Source: Carettochelys insculpta (lineage: Eukaryota > Chordata > Testudines > Carettochelyidae). Taken from it: DNA of 64,000 bases. The position numbers were made by a program, and so were the translations under genes. The DNA lies in the NCBI RefSeq assembly GCF_033958435.1, contig NC_134161.1:17753483-17817482 (forward strand), read 5' to 3'. Position 1 is the first letter of the stretch. Every line of letters starts with the position of its first letter. Below the pieces are notes generated by a model. That model saw only the letters and a list, made by a program, of their open reading frames with translations, ran no database searches and was not told the origin of the DNA. Of the stretch, positions 34,161 to 48,097 are shown one piece after another.

Positions 34161-37100
34161 TTGTGTTGGGCTGATTCTAAATGGGAGAGGGAATTGGACA
34201 TCAAGTCAAGATACTGCATATCTTGAGGAGCTTAGTGTAGTGATGCATCAGGCTGAAATTTTTCTGAGCTTGCAGAGCAATCTTCCAGGAGTCCTAACCA
34301 GATAAGACATTCTGCTTGACAGTGGAACTGAGGAGTGCTTTTTCACACCAGGTCATACTGCTCCACCAATCTCTAACCACTATCTCTGATAAGATGCCTT
34401 GTTGTGAATATGGGATGGGTCCTTGTCTAGGATTCTTTTCCTCCTCATAACTTCATGCTGGTCACTCTGCATCTATAGAGATGCTCTGCAGTTCATGGTC
34501 CTTCCCTTAGCAGACTTAAGTCACTGGATCATGTTGAGCCTGGATGTAAAACAGTCCAATACTCTGGTCCTCTGAGGGAAGAATACTGACTAGTGTAATG
34601 GCTGAGCTGTTTCAGTCTCCAAAATAGGAGTGGCTGCCATGAGCCCATCACTAGGGATGGAAGCCGAGTAATGATATGGAAACGTAAGTATGGGGTTGCA
34701 GGGGCAGGGTGGGGACTGTAAAGAGTCCCATCAACTTACCTCCACCTCTGTTCTGGTGGAATACCAGGGTTGATGAGCATGTGTTCAGCAGTCAATTTAG
34801 GGGCTCTTTGCTAGACCCACTAAATTGAAACCAGGAGAATTAATAGCTGCAGTGTTGATCCACCAGTAGTGGAGATTTTGCCCTTGCCTCTTACCCCAGT
34901 CAGGTCATTACAGAACACTATTTTAAGATATGAAGAGAAATAAGTACTTTAAGCTACAGAAAACAAGTGCCTTGCCTTAATACAAAATGTAGGGCAAGAA
35001 GTTTCTACTTTGGCCCAGTCTTGTCAAGATTGTGACCATTAATGTGTATCTTTGTCTGTTGGCTTAGTATTTGATTTTTTTATGTGCTTCATAAACACAG
35101 CTCTAAAAGGTAGGTCTTGAGCTTGATTTTTCTTTTTTTGTTCAACCCAATTTGTACAACCTCTACTGGTGGGGGAGGGGAGAACCCATGTGTCTTCCAC
35201 ATGGAAGTAGTGTGCAAATGTATCTTGCAGTGTAGAGGTTGTCATCTTGGATGTTACTGTTTTTGGGTATACTTTGCCAAAGGAAACTGCACTTGAGTGT
35301 CTGACTTCCTAGCTGAGTCTTCCCCTACCTCCCCCCCTGCCCTTGGCCTGAGGCTGCTTGGGCTTCCCCCACTTGCCCAAAAAGCTCTAGCTGGGGCTGA
35401 GAAGGCCTGTGCATTGCCTGCCCTAGTCTGGGGACAGGCAGGGACATGTGTATATAGCCCATTGAGGCAAGGGTTGGGGTAATGCAGGGTGAATACTGTG
35501 TTGCAAAGCTAGCACTCGGGAGGCTTTCAGTGCTGTCATGTGCCAAAGTAGCACTCTGGGATTTTACTTCACTTGTTTTACCTGTTTGCTATTGTCCTGT
35601 AGTAATTCCATGGCATCAATGCACAGTTGGAGATGGGCATTTGGGTGTGCCTACTTCTCACTCACAGGCAAGGGTTCTCCATGGCCTTGTCACCTGGCTT
35701 TCTAGGCTGACTGGGGAGGGAGGAAGGAGGGCAGGGCCCTGGCTTGGAGAGCCTGTTCTGGCCCTTGTGACCCTGTGTGGACTACACTGACTGCTTCTGG
35801 CTTCTGTGCTGGCAAGTCTGTTCTGTGCACTTAGGGTTAGCCAGGGCCACAAATCTAGCTTGAAGGAAGGGACTGAGGGTTGTTTATGACCACTGAAGTG
35901 GTTGGTGGGGAGTGACCTTACATAGGCAGCTAAGGAAGGGTTCTGGGGTGATGAACTGAAATGTGGTTCAGTTGTCCTGCTATAGAACTAGAACCAGAAA
36001 GATTCAAGGGACAGTGATCAGTAAGCTCAGTGGGCAAGAGTTTGGGTGAATGTGCACACAGTGATTGGGTGGTAGGGAAATGGTATAGCAGTATGTCAGA
36101 TAAGGGTTGAGGTAATGCACAATGTCTGCAGGAGGTGTTTAGGTATGGGAAAAACATTGCTAGGTGCAGGGTGGGGAGGGAAGTCTTTTGATGACAGTAT
36201 CTTCCTCCACAATTGTGGGTGCATAAGAGTTAAAATTCCTCATGTAGTCACCATTTCACAGGCTCTATGGAATTGAGTTGGGGAAGGTAAAATTAGTCTG
36301 CTGTGCAGAGTGACTATTTTGCACATATGGGCAATGAGTTCCTTTCTAGTTGTAGTCCTGTAGCAGTGCTGGAAAAGGATAGCTGATGGCACAGCTGTGC
36401 TGTGCGTTAGATGCTAGCAGAGGTAATGTAACCTTGCCGGTTAAGATGTTGACTAGTTTATTTCCAGTTCTACAGGGTTGAATCCCAAGGGGAAAAATCC
36501 TCAATCTAGTCCTGCCATGAGAATTTTCAATGACAGGCAAGAGATCTAGCTGGGAGTGGGGCAGCCACAGCTATGGCTGAGATCTGGTTTGGAGATAGCT
36601 CTGCTTGTGGCTCCCCTTGCTTCAGCTTGGGACACTTATCTAAGGCTGAGGCTGTAAGCAGAGCTTCTGAACAAGCCACAGTGGCTATGAAGGAAACAGT
36701 CACCATTTTTTCAGGGACTGCTTATTTCTGTGGGCACACCTGGAAGGGCCTCTTCAGCAGGCAGATGGATCTAGGGGATGCCTCTAGGTGGTGACTTGCT
36801 TGCCTGGGGGGGAGGGGGGTGGCTTTTTCCTCTGCTCTCGCATCTTGGCAACACACATTCTCACTGTCCTTGCCACTGTCTTTGCTGTCTCCTACAAAAC
36901 ACAGGTATTCAAGGTGTGCACTCCCACAGGCAAGACTTCCGAGCCCTGGGAACATAAGGGATGTAAATCATGTGAGGGGACAGAGCTCGTCATTGTGGAC
37001 TTAGTCCAATATGGATGGTGGGGGAGGAGGAGGCCAGGAGGAAAGCAAGATTTCAAGTGTAGCAATAGTTGATGCTGCATTTGTAGAGGTGTCCATCCAG

Positions 37101-40100
37101 ACTGCTCCACTTCCACTAGCATCCCCGCTGTCTGCAGCTCCTGGATGTCCTTTCACATGCAGAACCTCAGCCTTCTTGAAAGAAAGCTCACTTGACAGTG
37201 ACAACTGATGTGCTCGTTTTCTTTTCTTTTTGCTGGGTTTAGTACTGAGTGAAGAAGAGTAAACCATCCATTCCCCTCCCACTCCAGGTGATGGAAGGAG
37301 TGAGCAGCAAGCCTCTGAGTGTTAATGTCAAGGAGTGGTGCAGGTGGAGTAGATCATCTGCTGCAGTCACTGAAGTATACTGTTGGCTGAGTCTCTGCTT
37401 GCAGCCCACCTGGCTCCAGGCAGATCACATTAGCGAGGCCTGGGCTTGTAAGCAGGTGTTTTTTTGACTAGCAGCAGTGGTTACGAGGGAGATGAGCACC
37501 TCATTATCTGGGGCTGCTTAATTCTCCTGAGCAGGAGCATAGTGTTGCCCTCTGGAGAGGGATGAGTTGCTTGCCTTGCTCTGTCCCTCTCCTATAGTAT
37601 GTTGGCAACACTTGTGTTTGGCAGGCTCAGGACCCAGGCAGGCATGCTAGCTTTGCCTCACCACAGACTAGGTCTCTGGAGCTATGGCCAAGTGGGATAT
37701 GTAAATGGTGTGAGCATTAAGGGCAAGAATGGAGTTTGGACTTTTTGACTCATCATTGAAACTGGAGGTAGGGATGAAGTCAAGATTTTTGTGCACACAC
37801 AGATTAATTTAACAATGGGTCACACTTGGCTTTTTCTGCTGCACTTGCAGAGGAGTAGTCCAAGAGTGCTGGCTGGAGGAGATTTTGGCCAAAGTGGACT
37901 GGACCAGCCTGAATGTCCTTCAGAGGAGTCATGAACAGCACTCTGCTTTGTCTCCTGCACAATTGTCAGTAAGTCAGGTCTTGTGACTTTTCATCTGTCC
38001 TTATAGGTTTCTCCATAGGCTATGAGCTGCTTCAGCAGGTTTGGGACCCTGTGGAATTAAGGCTGGGGAAGGGACAATGATACACAGCATGACTATTTTG
38101 GAAGTAGGTGCACACAGACTTCTTTGTAGCTGTAGTCCTACAGTGATGATGGGAGTGAGGGCAGATGTGAAGTTGCATGATGTTGCCAACTCAGCTGCTT
38201 TTTGTGTGTACCTCTCAGTAATTGAACTAATACAGCACAAGGAAGGCCAACTGGTCTGCTCTGCTCTTCCCATGGAATGAGGGAGAACAGTCATCCTGGG
38301 AGTGCTGCTGATGCCTGGGAAGAATTGTGCAGGTGGGAGGAGATCATACGCCATTGTCACTGAAATGTCTGGTTTTTGGCTACAGCTCTGCTCACAGCCT
38401 GTGCTACCCCAGGGTAGGGATGTCATGATGGCTATGGCTGGTGGTTTATAAGCAGAGGTTCCAACTACTTGCAGTGATTGAGGTAGACAAGGTCACCAGT
38501 TTCAGACTGGTAATTTCTGAGCACACATAGAGTATAATCTGCAGGAGATTGGATCCAAAGTGACTCCAGGAGGGGTGTCGTTTTTACTTGCTTCTGTCTT
38601 TGACATGTCTGTCCCCACAACATGTGCAAGTATTGTAAGTGGATCCCCCATGAACAAGGTCTCAGATCTTGGAAGTAGGAAGGGACTCAATAGCATGGGA
38701 TGGAGGATGAAAGAAGAGCACTCAAATTTTTGGTTCCATCTCTGGGCATTGAGTAGGCCTGAGTAGATGAGTGAAGGGAGAGCTGAAAACAAATTGACAG
38801 TGTAACAATGGCTCATACAGGATCTCTTGCTTTTGCAGCAGAAACATCCCAGGTGTCCTGGCCAGATCATAAGCTGACAAAAGTGGGGCTCAAGCAGCTT
38901 GGCCATCCTTCAAAGGGGACGTGAACAATGCTTACCTTTCTGCATTCCTCATAAGTGGCTGTGTAAGCAATCCTTTTTAAATTCATCTGTATCTGCTGCA
39001 TATTTCCTCACCGGCTGTGAGCTTACTGATTGGCTGTGAGTCCCAGTAATGTTGAGTGTGGGGAAGCAGCCATAGTCTGCAATGCTAAGTGATTACTTTA
39101 GATGGAGATGCAACAAGCTCCTTTCTAGTTGTAGCCCAATAGCAGTAACTGGAGAGATTGGTGGAACTCTGAAGTGTTAAATGCCAGAGGTTATGAAGGT
39201 AATTGGTTGGTTCCCCTTTTGATGGGTTAGTAGTAACGAAAAATTAACTGCTTCTACAACCATCACATGGTGGAAAGAGGGAGAGCAGCAAGTTTAAATA
39301 TTATTGATGTGAAACTAGAGCTGCCCAGCTGAGATGTGTTGGGTTTGCAGAGGGCTTTCCTCATGGCCCACTTGGCTCAAGGGATGAACACCATGTTAGA
39401 GAGATGCTTAAGCAAAGATTACAAAGGAGACAAGGTCACCATTTGCAGGGGCTACTCACTACTTTGGGTAGGAGTGTGTGTGTGTGTGTGTGTGGTCCTC
39501 AGCAACTAGATGGATCTAGGAGCACAACTTCAGGTGGTGAGCTGCTTGCCATGCTATGTTTCTCTCCTTCACTCTGTCCTCTACTGTGTTGGCCAACACA
39601 ATCTCTCTTCTTGCCTCTACTTGTGCCATCTCCTTCTATAAGACATGGGCAGCATCACTACAGGCAAGGTCTCGGGTGCCATCCAGAAGTGGGAAGGCAC
39701 ATAATCCTTGTAGGAGGGTTGAGCTTTTTGCCTTTTGCATAACTGACTTGGGGAATTCTAAAAGCTGACCACTTACTCATATCTATACTCACTATAGGTT
39801 TCTTGAAAGGCTGTCAGTTTCCTGAAGGGACATGAGGGCTTATGGTATTCAGGCTGGTGAAGGGTTAGCTGTTTGCTATGCAAAGTGACTGTTTGGGATA
39901 TAGGCATAGCAGGCCCCCTTGTAGTTCTAGGTGGACAGCAGTAATGGGAGGGACATGGCTTGCAGTGTTAGATGTGAGAAGGCAAGGCTTTGGGATATTG
40001 CTGACTCTAATGCTCATGTGTCAGTCCCCTTTGCCCCCACACAACACCTTGTGGCTGTATAGGCAGGCACAAGAAGTCAACAGTTTAATCCCATTGTGTG

Positions 40101-41440
40101 ATGGAAAGAGCATGAACAAGTAAAATCTTACTGATAAAAGGAAAGATGGTCAGCTCGGAGCAGGGCAGCCACCGGTCTCGCAGATTAAGTATCTGATTTG
40201 GAAAGGGGTCATGGCCACCTATCTCAGGTTGTAATATCCACTTATCTCAGATTTGGGCTTGTAAGTGGAGCTTCCTAACTATCAGGAGTGGTTGAGAGGG
40301 ACAAGATCACCATTTCCTGGTGCTGCTTATTTCTCTGGGCAGAAGTAGAATGTCCAAGTGTCATCTTGGATTCTGTTCATGGAACAGATATGAGTTCTAG
40401 ATGGGAGGAGTGAGAAATGACAGCAAGATTTCAGACACCATTGAAGCTTAGGGTAATGATGGTTGTCTTCTCTCCCCTGCCCCCTGCAGGAGAATCACCC
40501 AGGAGTCTTGAAGGGTGAAGGTGGAAAAGTGCACCTGAGCAGTTAGACATCCTTCTAATGAGATGTTTAATAGTCCTTTTTAGTCTTCTGCCTTAAGCAT
40601 ACCTTCTTGTGAGTAAGGCACTTTCTAAATTCCTTATCTGTACCATAGTGTAAGTGTTTGACAGTACATGAGCATTCTGAGTGGAGGGTGGGGAAGGGCC
40701 CTGTGAAGTTCATGCTTGGGGAAGGAACTAATCCTCTGTGTAGTGACAAACTTGGATGTCTGTGCAATGGGCATATTTCTAATTGTACCACTACAGTGGT
40801 AGTGAGAGGGGGTGGCTTGGTCCTGCAGTGTTAGGAACAAGAAGTTGTTAGGTGATACTGCTGACTGAGATGCTAAGTTATTGCCTTCCCCTTGTTCTGG
40901 GTGAAGTTCCAATGGAAAAGAAATCAACCATCAGTCTACTGTGGCCATGTGACAGGAAGCAAGTGAGCTTGGCAACCCTGCACATATCAATGTTCTGCAA
41001 GAGCTGCCTAGCTGGGAGTGGGGCTGCTGTCACTCATGTGAAGTGTTCTTGGGCACAGGCTCTCCTCATGGCCCACCTAGCTCCATGTAACATTGCTGCC
41101 ATAGCTAGGGAGACATTGTAAATGTAGGAGCAGTAGTTTTGAGAAAAGGTTCTCATTTTCAGTGCCAGTTTATTTCTTTTGGGCAGAAGTGAAATGTTAG
41201 CCTCGGCAGATAGTGGGTTGCTTGCCATGCTTCCATGTTTCTCTGTCCTGTTTGTGTTGGCCAGCAGTCTTTGTCCTTGCCTACTTTGTATCTCTGCTTC
41301 TAGGGGATACAGCAGACATTCTAGGTGTGTCCCCACAGGCCAAGTCTCAGGATCCAGAAGGGAAGTAGAAAGGAACATATTTTGTGGCAGAGGGCGTGTG
41401 ATAGTGTAGCTCTACCATCATTGACCTCACATGATGAGCA
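34160..41440. repeat. ~6-kb higher-order array, copy 1
   Basis: Diverged ~1 kb monomers in the order F, (extra ~1.3 kb segment, 35.2-36.5 kb), extra monomer, A, B, C, D, E. The 'hlab' landmark resembling CAGCCCACCTGGCTCCA falls at about 37,408 (A), 38,396 (B), 39,362 (C), 40,209 (D) and 41,068 (E). The same order repeats in copy 2 at offsets of about 6,010, 6,062, 6,139, 6,103 and 6,142. The extra segment at 35.8-36.1 kb has a counterpart at 55.98-56.2 kb in copy 3. A GT microsatellite sits at about 39,474-39,494. No intact gene recognised. Confidence 0.75.
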
Positions 41441-44400
41441 GAGGCTGAGCCAATTATAAATGGGAGAGGGAATCTGAGATGAAGTAAAGAGATTCTACAC
41501 CTCCTGGAGCTTAGTGTAGTGGTGTGTAAGGCTGAACTCTTTCTACACTTGGAGAGGAATTGTCCAGGAGCCCTGACCAGAGTAGACATTCTGCTTCCCA
41601 GTGGAACTGGAGTGCTTTGAATGTGTTAGCTGCTGTAAAATTATCTTTGAAAGTGCCTCATTGCAATCATGGGTCGGATCCTTGTCTGGGATTGTCTTTT
41701 CCTCCATAATTTCATGCTGCTCATCGTGCATGTATAGAGATGCTAAGGGAAGGACTAAACTACAGTGTCACTGGAGATCCTGTTGAGCCTGCATATGAAG
41801 CACTATCCAGTATTCTGACTAGTATAATGGCTGAGCTGTCAGCTCCCAAAATAGGAGCAGCAGCCCTGAGCCCATCACTAGGGATGGAAGCTGGTTGGTG
41901 AGATGCAGTGTAAGACCAAATGGAAACTTACATACAGGGGAAGGACTGCAAAAGAGTCCCATCAACTTAACTCAGCCTTTGTTCTGGTGCAGTACCAGGG
42001 TTGATAAGTGTGCAGCAGTCAATTTAGGGGCTCTTTGCTAGACCCACTAAATTGACAACAGGAGAAGAGACAGTTAATCCACTAGTAGTGGAGATTTTGC
42101 CCCTGCCTCTTTGCCCCAGTCAGGTCTTCGGGTGATTCCAAGACACTCCACTCTTCCAGGATATGAAGAGAAACAAGTACTCTAAACTACAGAAAATAAG
42201 CAGCTTGCCTAAAACATGCAGGGTGGGAAGCTACTGCTTTAACCCAGAACAAGAAGTCCTGTGGTGTCTTACAGACCAACAGATTTTTGGAGCATAAGCT
42301 TTCATAGGCAGACTCATTTCGTTAGAATCTGACCAAGCAGGTCTCTGCCCAGAAAAGCTTATGCTCCAAAATATCACTTAGTCTCTCTTACAGGACTAAG
42401 GTGTTACAGGACTTCTTCCTGAAGATAGATTAATGTGGCTGCCTTTCTGATACTCTGACCCCGTCTCCAAGATTGTAAACATAATGTGTCTTTGATTTGT
42501 GTGCTTAGGAAACTGTCATGTGTTTGCTGTCCTTCATAAACAAGCACTAAAAGGTAAGTGTCAGTCGTCTTTTTTGTGAAATCCAATTTGTGTAACTTCT
42601 ACTGGCCCTAGTTCAATAGCAGAGCAACTGAACCATGTTCAGTGTACATCAGCCCAAAACACTGTCAGCACTTTCATTAACTGCTTATTTCTCTGGGCAC
42701 CAGTGGAGGGTCCTTCTGAGGACATGAGTGGAAGTAGGGGATTCTTCCAGGTGGTGATTTGCTTGCCTTCCTATGTTGGTCTCCTCCTCTGGTCTGTCAG
42801 GACAACGCTATTTCTGTCACTGTCTGCCACGGTTTGTGCCATCTCCTACAGAACACAGGCAGGCATTCTAGGTGTACATCCCTACAGGTAAGGCTTCAAG
42901 AGCCCTGGGAACATAGGAAGAAATCTAAATCATGGGAGATAAGGGAGGCGAGAGGTCTGTCGTTTTTACTCATTCTCTGCTCAGTGAGTCAGCCCAACAT
43001 GGATGGGAGGAGGAGGCCAGGAGGGAAGTACAATTTCAAGTGCCATGATAGCTCATGTTGAGATTCTACTGTTTTCAGAGTGGTCACGCAGGAGCCCCAT
43101 CCAGAGGAGAAACTGGCAGAAGTGGAGCAGTCTAGACATCATTGCGAGAAGGCTGAGGTGGGTGAAGCTTGAGTCTGGGATGTGCAAGAAGAGCAGCTCA
43201 CTTGACCGTGCCAACAGACAGGTGTTTTTTTTTCTTCCCTCTTGCTGGGTTTAGTACCAAGAGAAGAGGAATAAACCATGTGCTCCAGCTCCAGGCAGCG
43301 CAATGAGGTGAGAGCAGAAAGTCTGAGCGCTGATGCCAGGGAGGAGCTGTGCAGGTTGGGAATGGATCATCTGCTGCAATTGCTGAGAAGTAGCCCTTTG
43401 ACTAGGGCTCTGCTCACAGCCTACCTGGCTCCAGATAGAGATCTCATAAGTAAGGCCTGGGCTTGTAAGTAGAGGTTTCTGACTACCAACAGTGGTTTAT
43501 AAGGGAGACCAGCTCCCCATTATGTGGGACTGCTTATTTCTCTGAGCAGGAGATAGTTTGCTCCAGAAGGATATCACTTGCCTTGTTCCCATGTTTCCCC
43601 TCCTCCCCTTTTCTCCTTTAGCAGTTGGCCAATACACTGGTTTGTCCTCAGGCTCTCTTCTGCATCAGGACCCAGGCAGGCATGCTGGCTTTGCCTCATC
43701 ACAGACTAGGTCTCTGGAGCTATGGGAGGTAGATTTTAAATCGTGAGCATTGGCCACAAGAATGGAGTTGGGCTGGTGTAGACTTTCTCTTGTCATGGAG
43801 TGATGCTGATGTAGATAGAGGGAGGCAGGGATGAAGTAAATACTTTGCACACCAGTAGGGATTAATGTAATGGTAGCTCATGCTTGGCTTTTTTGCTGCA
43901 CTTGCAGAGGAGTAGTCCAGGAGTGCTGGCCAGAGGAGATGTTGGCCAAAGTGGATTTGAACAGCCTGGACATCCTTCTGAGGAGACATGACCAGTACTC
44001 AGCTTTGTCTCCTGCAGAACTGTCCAGAGTAAGCAGTCAGTTCTTACAATTTCTCATCTGCACTTGGTGTAGGTTTCTTCACAGGCTGAGCTTCACTGTG
44101 TGGGACCCTGTGGGAATTAAGGCTGAGAAGGGACGAAGTGTATTATACAGCATGACTATTTTGGATGTAGGTGCACAACAGACTTTTTGCTAGCTGTAGC
44201 CCTACAGTGGTGCTGGGAGGTAAGGCAGATGTGAGGCTCCTTGTTGCCAAATCAGATGCTTGCTTTTGTTACAGCTCACTACCTGGAACATAATTCAGCA
44301 CAAGGGAGGCAAACTGTTGGTCTGCTCTCCTCTTGCCATGGAAAGAGGGACAGCAGCAAGCCTGGGAGCACCACTGATGCCAGGGAAGAATTATGCAAAT

Positions 44401-47400
44401 GGGAGCAGATCATACACTATGGTCACTGGCAAGTGTGTTTTGGCCAAGGCTCTGCACATGGCCTGTGCTACTCCAGGGTAGGGATGCCCCGTTAACTAGG
44501 TCTGGCAGTTTATAAGCAGAGTTTCTGACCAGCTGCAGTAGTTATGAGGGAGGTAAGGTCACTTTTCAGACCAGTCACTTCTATGGCACAAGTGGAATGC
44601 CCTCCTCAGGGGAGAAATTGGATTTAAAGTGATTCCCAGATGGGGAGTTGCTTGCTGTCATGTTGGGCAACACCATCTTTTTCCTGGCTTCTGTTTTGGG
44701 CCATATCTGTCCCCAGGACACATGAAGGCATTGTAGGTGTGTGTCCCCATGGACAAGGTCTTGGAAGTAGGAAGGGACCAATAGTGTGGGACAGTGTGCA
44801 AAAGCAAAGTACTCACACTAGCTTAGTTGCTGCCCATTGAGTGGGACAGCATGTGAGTGAGGGTTGAAAATACAAATTCACACAGCAATGGAGCTTAGCT
44901 TAAAGATGGCTCATACTGAGCTTTTTCTGGGGCACTCATAGCAGAAACATCCCAGGCACCCTGACCAGAGGAGAAGCTGACAGACATGGAGCTCAAGCAA
45001 CTTGGACATCCTTCAAAGGGGATATGAACAGTTCTTAACTTCTTGCTTTCCACATAAGTGGCTGACTGTAAGCCATCCATTTTTTCAATTTTGTATGTAC
45101 TGCATCTTTTTTCACAGGCTGTGAGCTTCCTATTTGGACATGAGTCCTGGTGGTGCTAAGTGTGGGGAAGGCCTAGTCTGCAATGCAAAGTGAATATTTT
45201 GGATGGTGGTGCAACAAACTCCTTGATAGTTGTAGCCCAATAGCCATAAGGGGAGGGATAGGTAGAACCCTGAGGTGTGTAATACATCAGAAGAGGTTGG
45301 GAGATGGCTGGTTAAAATTCCAACTGGTTCAGTGTTCCCCTTTTTTTGCTAGGTTTAGTAGCAAGGAAAAGGTAACTCAGTCTACAACCATCACATGGTG
45401 GAAATGGCAACAGCAGCAAGTTTGTGAGCATTATCAACATGAAACTAGAGCTGTCCAGCTGGGAGCTGAACAAAGTGTCACGTTTGCAGAGGGCTCTCCT
45501 CATGGCCCACTTGGCTCAAGGGAGGGACAATGTTAGAGATGGGGTTTAAGCATAGATTACAAGGGGGACAATTTCACCAGTAAGAGGGGCTGCTCATTGC
45601 TTTGGGTAGGAGTTGTGTGGTGTCGTCAGCAGCTGGATGGATCTAGGAGCACAAGTTTTGGCAGCAAGTTGCTTCCCATCCTCCTGTGTTTCTCTCCTTT
45701 TCTTTGTCCTCTGGTGTTTGGCCAACACACTCTCCTTTTGCCATGTCCTTCTATAGCCCATGGGCAGAATCCCTACAGACAAGGCCTCAGAGCCATGTAG
45801 AAGTGGGAGAGCACCTAATTCCTGTAAGAAGGTGGATCTCTTTGCTTTCTGCATAATGGAGTGTGAGTAAGTGATCAGGTTATAGGCTTTTCTTCAGCTG
45901 TCAATTTCCTGAAGGGCATGAGGCCTTAAAATAATGAGACCATAGAAGGGACAGTTGTCGTTTGCCATGCAGAGTGACTGTTCTGGGATATCGGTGCAGC
46001 AGGCCCATTTTGTAGCTGTAGGCCTATGGCAATAATGGGAGGGGCAAGGCCCACAGTGTGTTAGATGTGAGGAAGACAAGGTTATGGGATGCTGTGGACT
46101 CCCATGGTAAACTCTCATTTTCCCCCTCACCCCCACCCACCATGTTGTGGATTTAATAGGAAGGGACAAGAAGTAAACAGTTTAATCCCATCATGTGATG
46201 GAAAGAATGAGAGCATGAACAGGTAAGTCACTGATACTAGGAAAGCTCTTCAGCTGGGAGCAGAGCAGCTACCAGTGTCACTAAGTGTCTGGTTTGAAAG
46301 GGAGTTTCTTCACAGCCCATCTGTCTCAGGTTGGAATACCCAGTTCCCTCAGGCTGGACTGGTATGTAGCAGCTCCCAACTATCAGGAGCATTTGAGTTT
46401 GCCATTTCCTGGTGCCGCTTGCTTCTGTTGGCAAAGTGGACTGTCCTCCTCAGCAAATGGCTAGCTCAGGAGGAATCTGGGTAGTATGGTGCTTCTGTTC
46501 CTCCATATTTCTCTGCTCAACCATGTTGAGGTCTCTGTTCATGGACTGGATCTAATATAGATGGGAGGGAGTGAGGGATGAAAGCAAGACTTCAAACTAG
46601 CAGAACTTTGGGGCAGGGGAGGGGGAACCTCCTAGCAGGGGAACCAGCTAGGAGCCCTGGGAAGGGGTGGAGGTTGAACTGCATCTGAGCACCTAGACAT
46701 CCATCTAAGGAGATGTTGAACAGTTCTCCGCTTCATGCCTTTTGCATAGCTGCTTGTGAGTAAGCGGTCACTTTCTAAATTCCTGATATGTGCTCTAATG
46801 TAAGTTAGCTCATACTATGAGCATCCTGACTGGGCACCAGGTCCTGTGAGGTTGAGCCTGGGGAAGGAAATCTCTTGTGTATAGTGACTATTTTTGATGT
46901 ACATACAATGATTGTCTTTCTAGCTGTAGTGCTACAGTGGTAACAGGAGGGGGTGGTGTAGTCCTGCCATGTTAGGAACAAGAGGAGGCTGTTACAGGAC
47001 ACTGCCTGATATCTTAACTGGTTGAGTTTTTCCTTGTTTTCCCTAGGAATGCCACACAAGTCAACCATCAATGTACTCATGCCATGTGAGGGAAAGCAAG
47101 TGAGATCAGCAACCCTGTGCATGTTAATGTTAAGCAAGAGCTGCCCAGCTGGGAGTAGAACAGCTGCTGTTGTCACCCAAGAAGTGTCTGGTTTGGCACA
47201 AGCTGTCCTCATGGCCCACCTGGTTCCACATAAGGATGCCTCCACAGCTAGGGCAACTATGTAAATGTAGGTTCCTTGCTAGGAGCAGTGGGTTTGAGGG
47301 AGACAAGGTTCCCATTTTCAGTGGCAGCTTATTTCTTTAGGCAGAAGTGAAGTGTTATCCTCAGCAGATAACTGAATCCAGGAGGATGACAATAGGTACT

Positions 47401-47560
47401 GAGTTCCTTGCTGTGTTTCCATGTTTCTGTCTTGCTCCTGTTTTTTCCTCTCCATTGTGTTGGCCAACACACTCTTCTTCCTCTTGTCCTGGCCTACATT
47501 ATAGGCCTATATTTCTAGAGATCTAGTAGGAAGGAAGGGGATGAAAGAGCTCTGCCATCA
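41440..47560. repeat. ~6-kb higher-order array, copy 2
   Basis: Monomers F (41,460), A (43,418), B (44,458), C (45,501), D (46,312) and E (47,210) in the same order as copy 1, lacking the extra 1.3 kb segment and most of the extra monomer. A Penelope-like fragment interrupts it at 42,248. The E monomer is cut by the provirus at 47,561, and the array resumes as copy 3 at 55,505. Confidence 0.77.
42248..42460. mobile_element. Penelope-like inverted fragment pair
   Basis: Head-to-head copies of the terminal sequence. AGAAGTCCTGTGGTGTCTTA and GGAGCATAAGCTTTC on the left mirror AAAGCTTATGCTCC and GTGTTACAGGACTTCTT on the right. The matching place in copy 1 (about 35,010-35,040) reads through without it, so it is an insertion. 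Terminal repeats in inverted arrangement are known for Penelope-like elements; the family name is from memory. Confidence 0.65.
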
Positions 47561-48078
47561 TGTTATGGGGAATCACTGGTATACATGCTTTAAGAAATGT
47601 TATAAGAAATTTTGTTCTCCTAGCTTAGCACTAGTCACTAAATTTGAAGCGTTAAGCCCAGGTCAGGCTGACATGAGCAGAATAATAGGGAGGTGGCTGC
47701 AAAACCAGTAGAAACTGGTTCTTGATGAGCAGAAAATGAGTTTGACAAAACAGCAATGAGAGGAATGCAAGGAGGTTTGGATAACAATTGCTTGAAGATC
47801 ATCTTCCCTGCACCTGGATCTATCCAATTAGGGAGAGTGAAGACCCCTACTCAAATCAAGGGATTGCCCTCTGGGCAGGGGCATGGGCAGTGTTAAACTG
47901 TGGGGGTATAATTAATAGTTTCTGCAAGGCAGGGTCCCTCCCTGGAGGCACCCAGCTCGAGCTGTACTTCTGTCCATCAATAAACCTGTATTTTGGATCA
48001 GGCCCTTAATGTAGTATTTGGAGGATCCTAGAGTCAGACCTAGCCCTGTTGTGGTGGCTGGTGAGCATTTCCATAAAT
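47561..48078 (+). repeat. Provirus 5' LTR
   Basis: 518 bp. Begins TGTTATGGGG and contains a TATA-like TATAATTA at 47,907-47,914 and a polyadenylation signal AATAAA at 47,979-47,984. The right end, CCATAAAT, has lost the terminal CA seen in the other LTR. Lacks the 18-bp internal duplication of the 3' LTR. Confidence 0.92.
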
Positions 48079-48079
48079 C

Positions 48080-48097
48080 TGGCACCCCAGATGGGAC
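48080..48097 (+). promoter_or_regulatory. Primer binding site (tRNA not assigned)
   Basis: TGGCACCCCAGATGGGAC begins two bases after the aligned LTR end. It starts with the TGG complementary to a tRNA CCA tail. It partly resembles lysine-type primer sites (13 of 18 positions by my count) but also has mismatches in the middle, so I do not name the tRNA. Confidence 0.7.
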
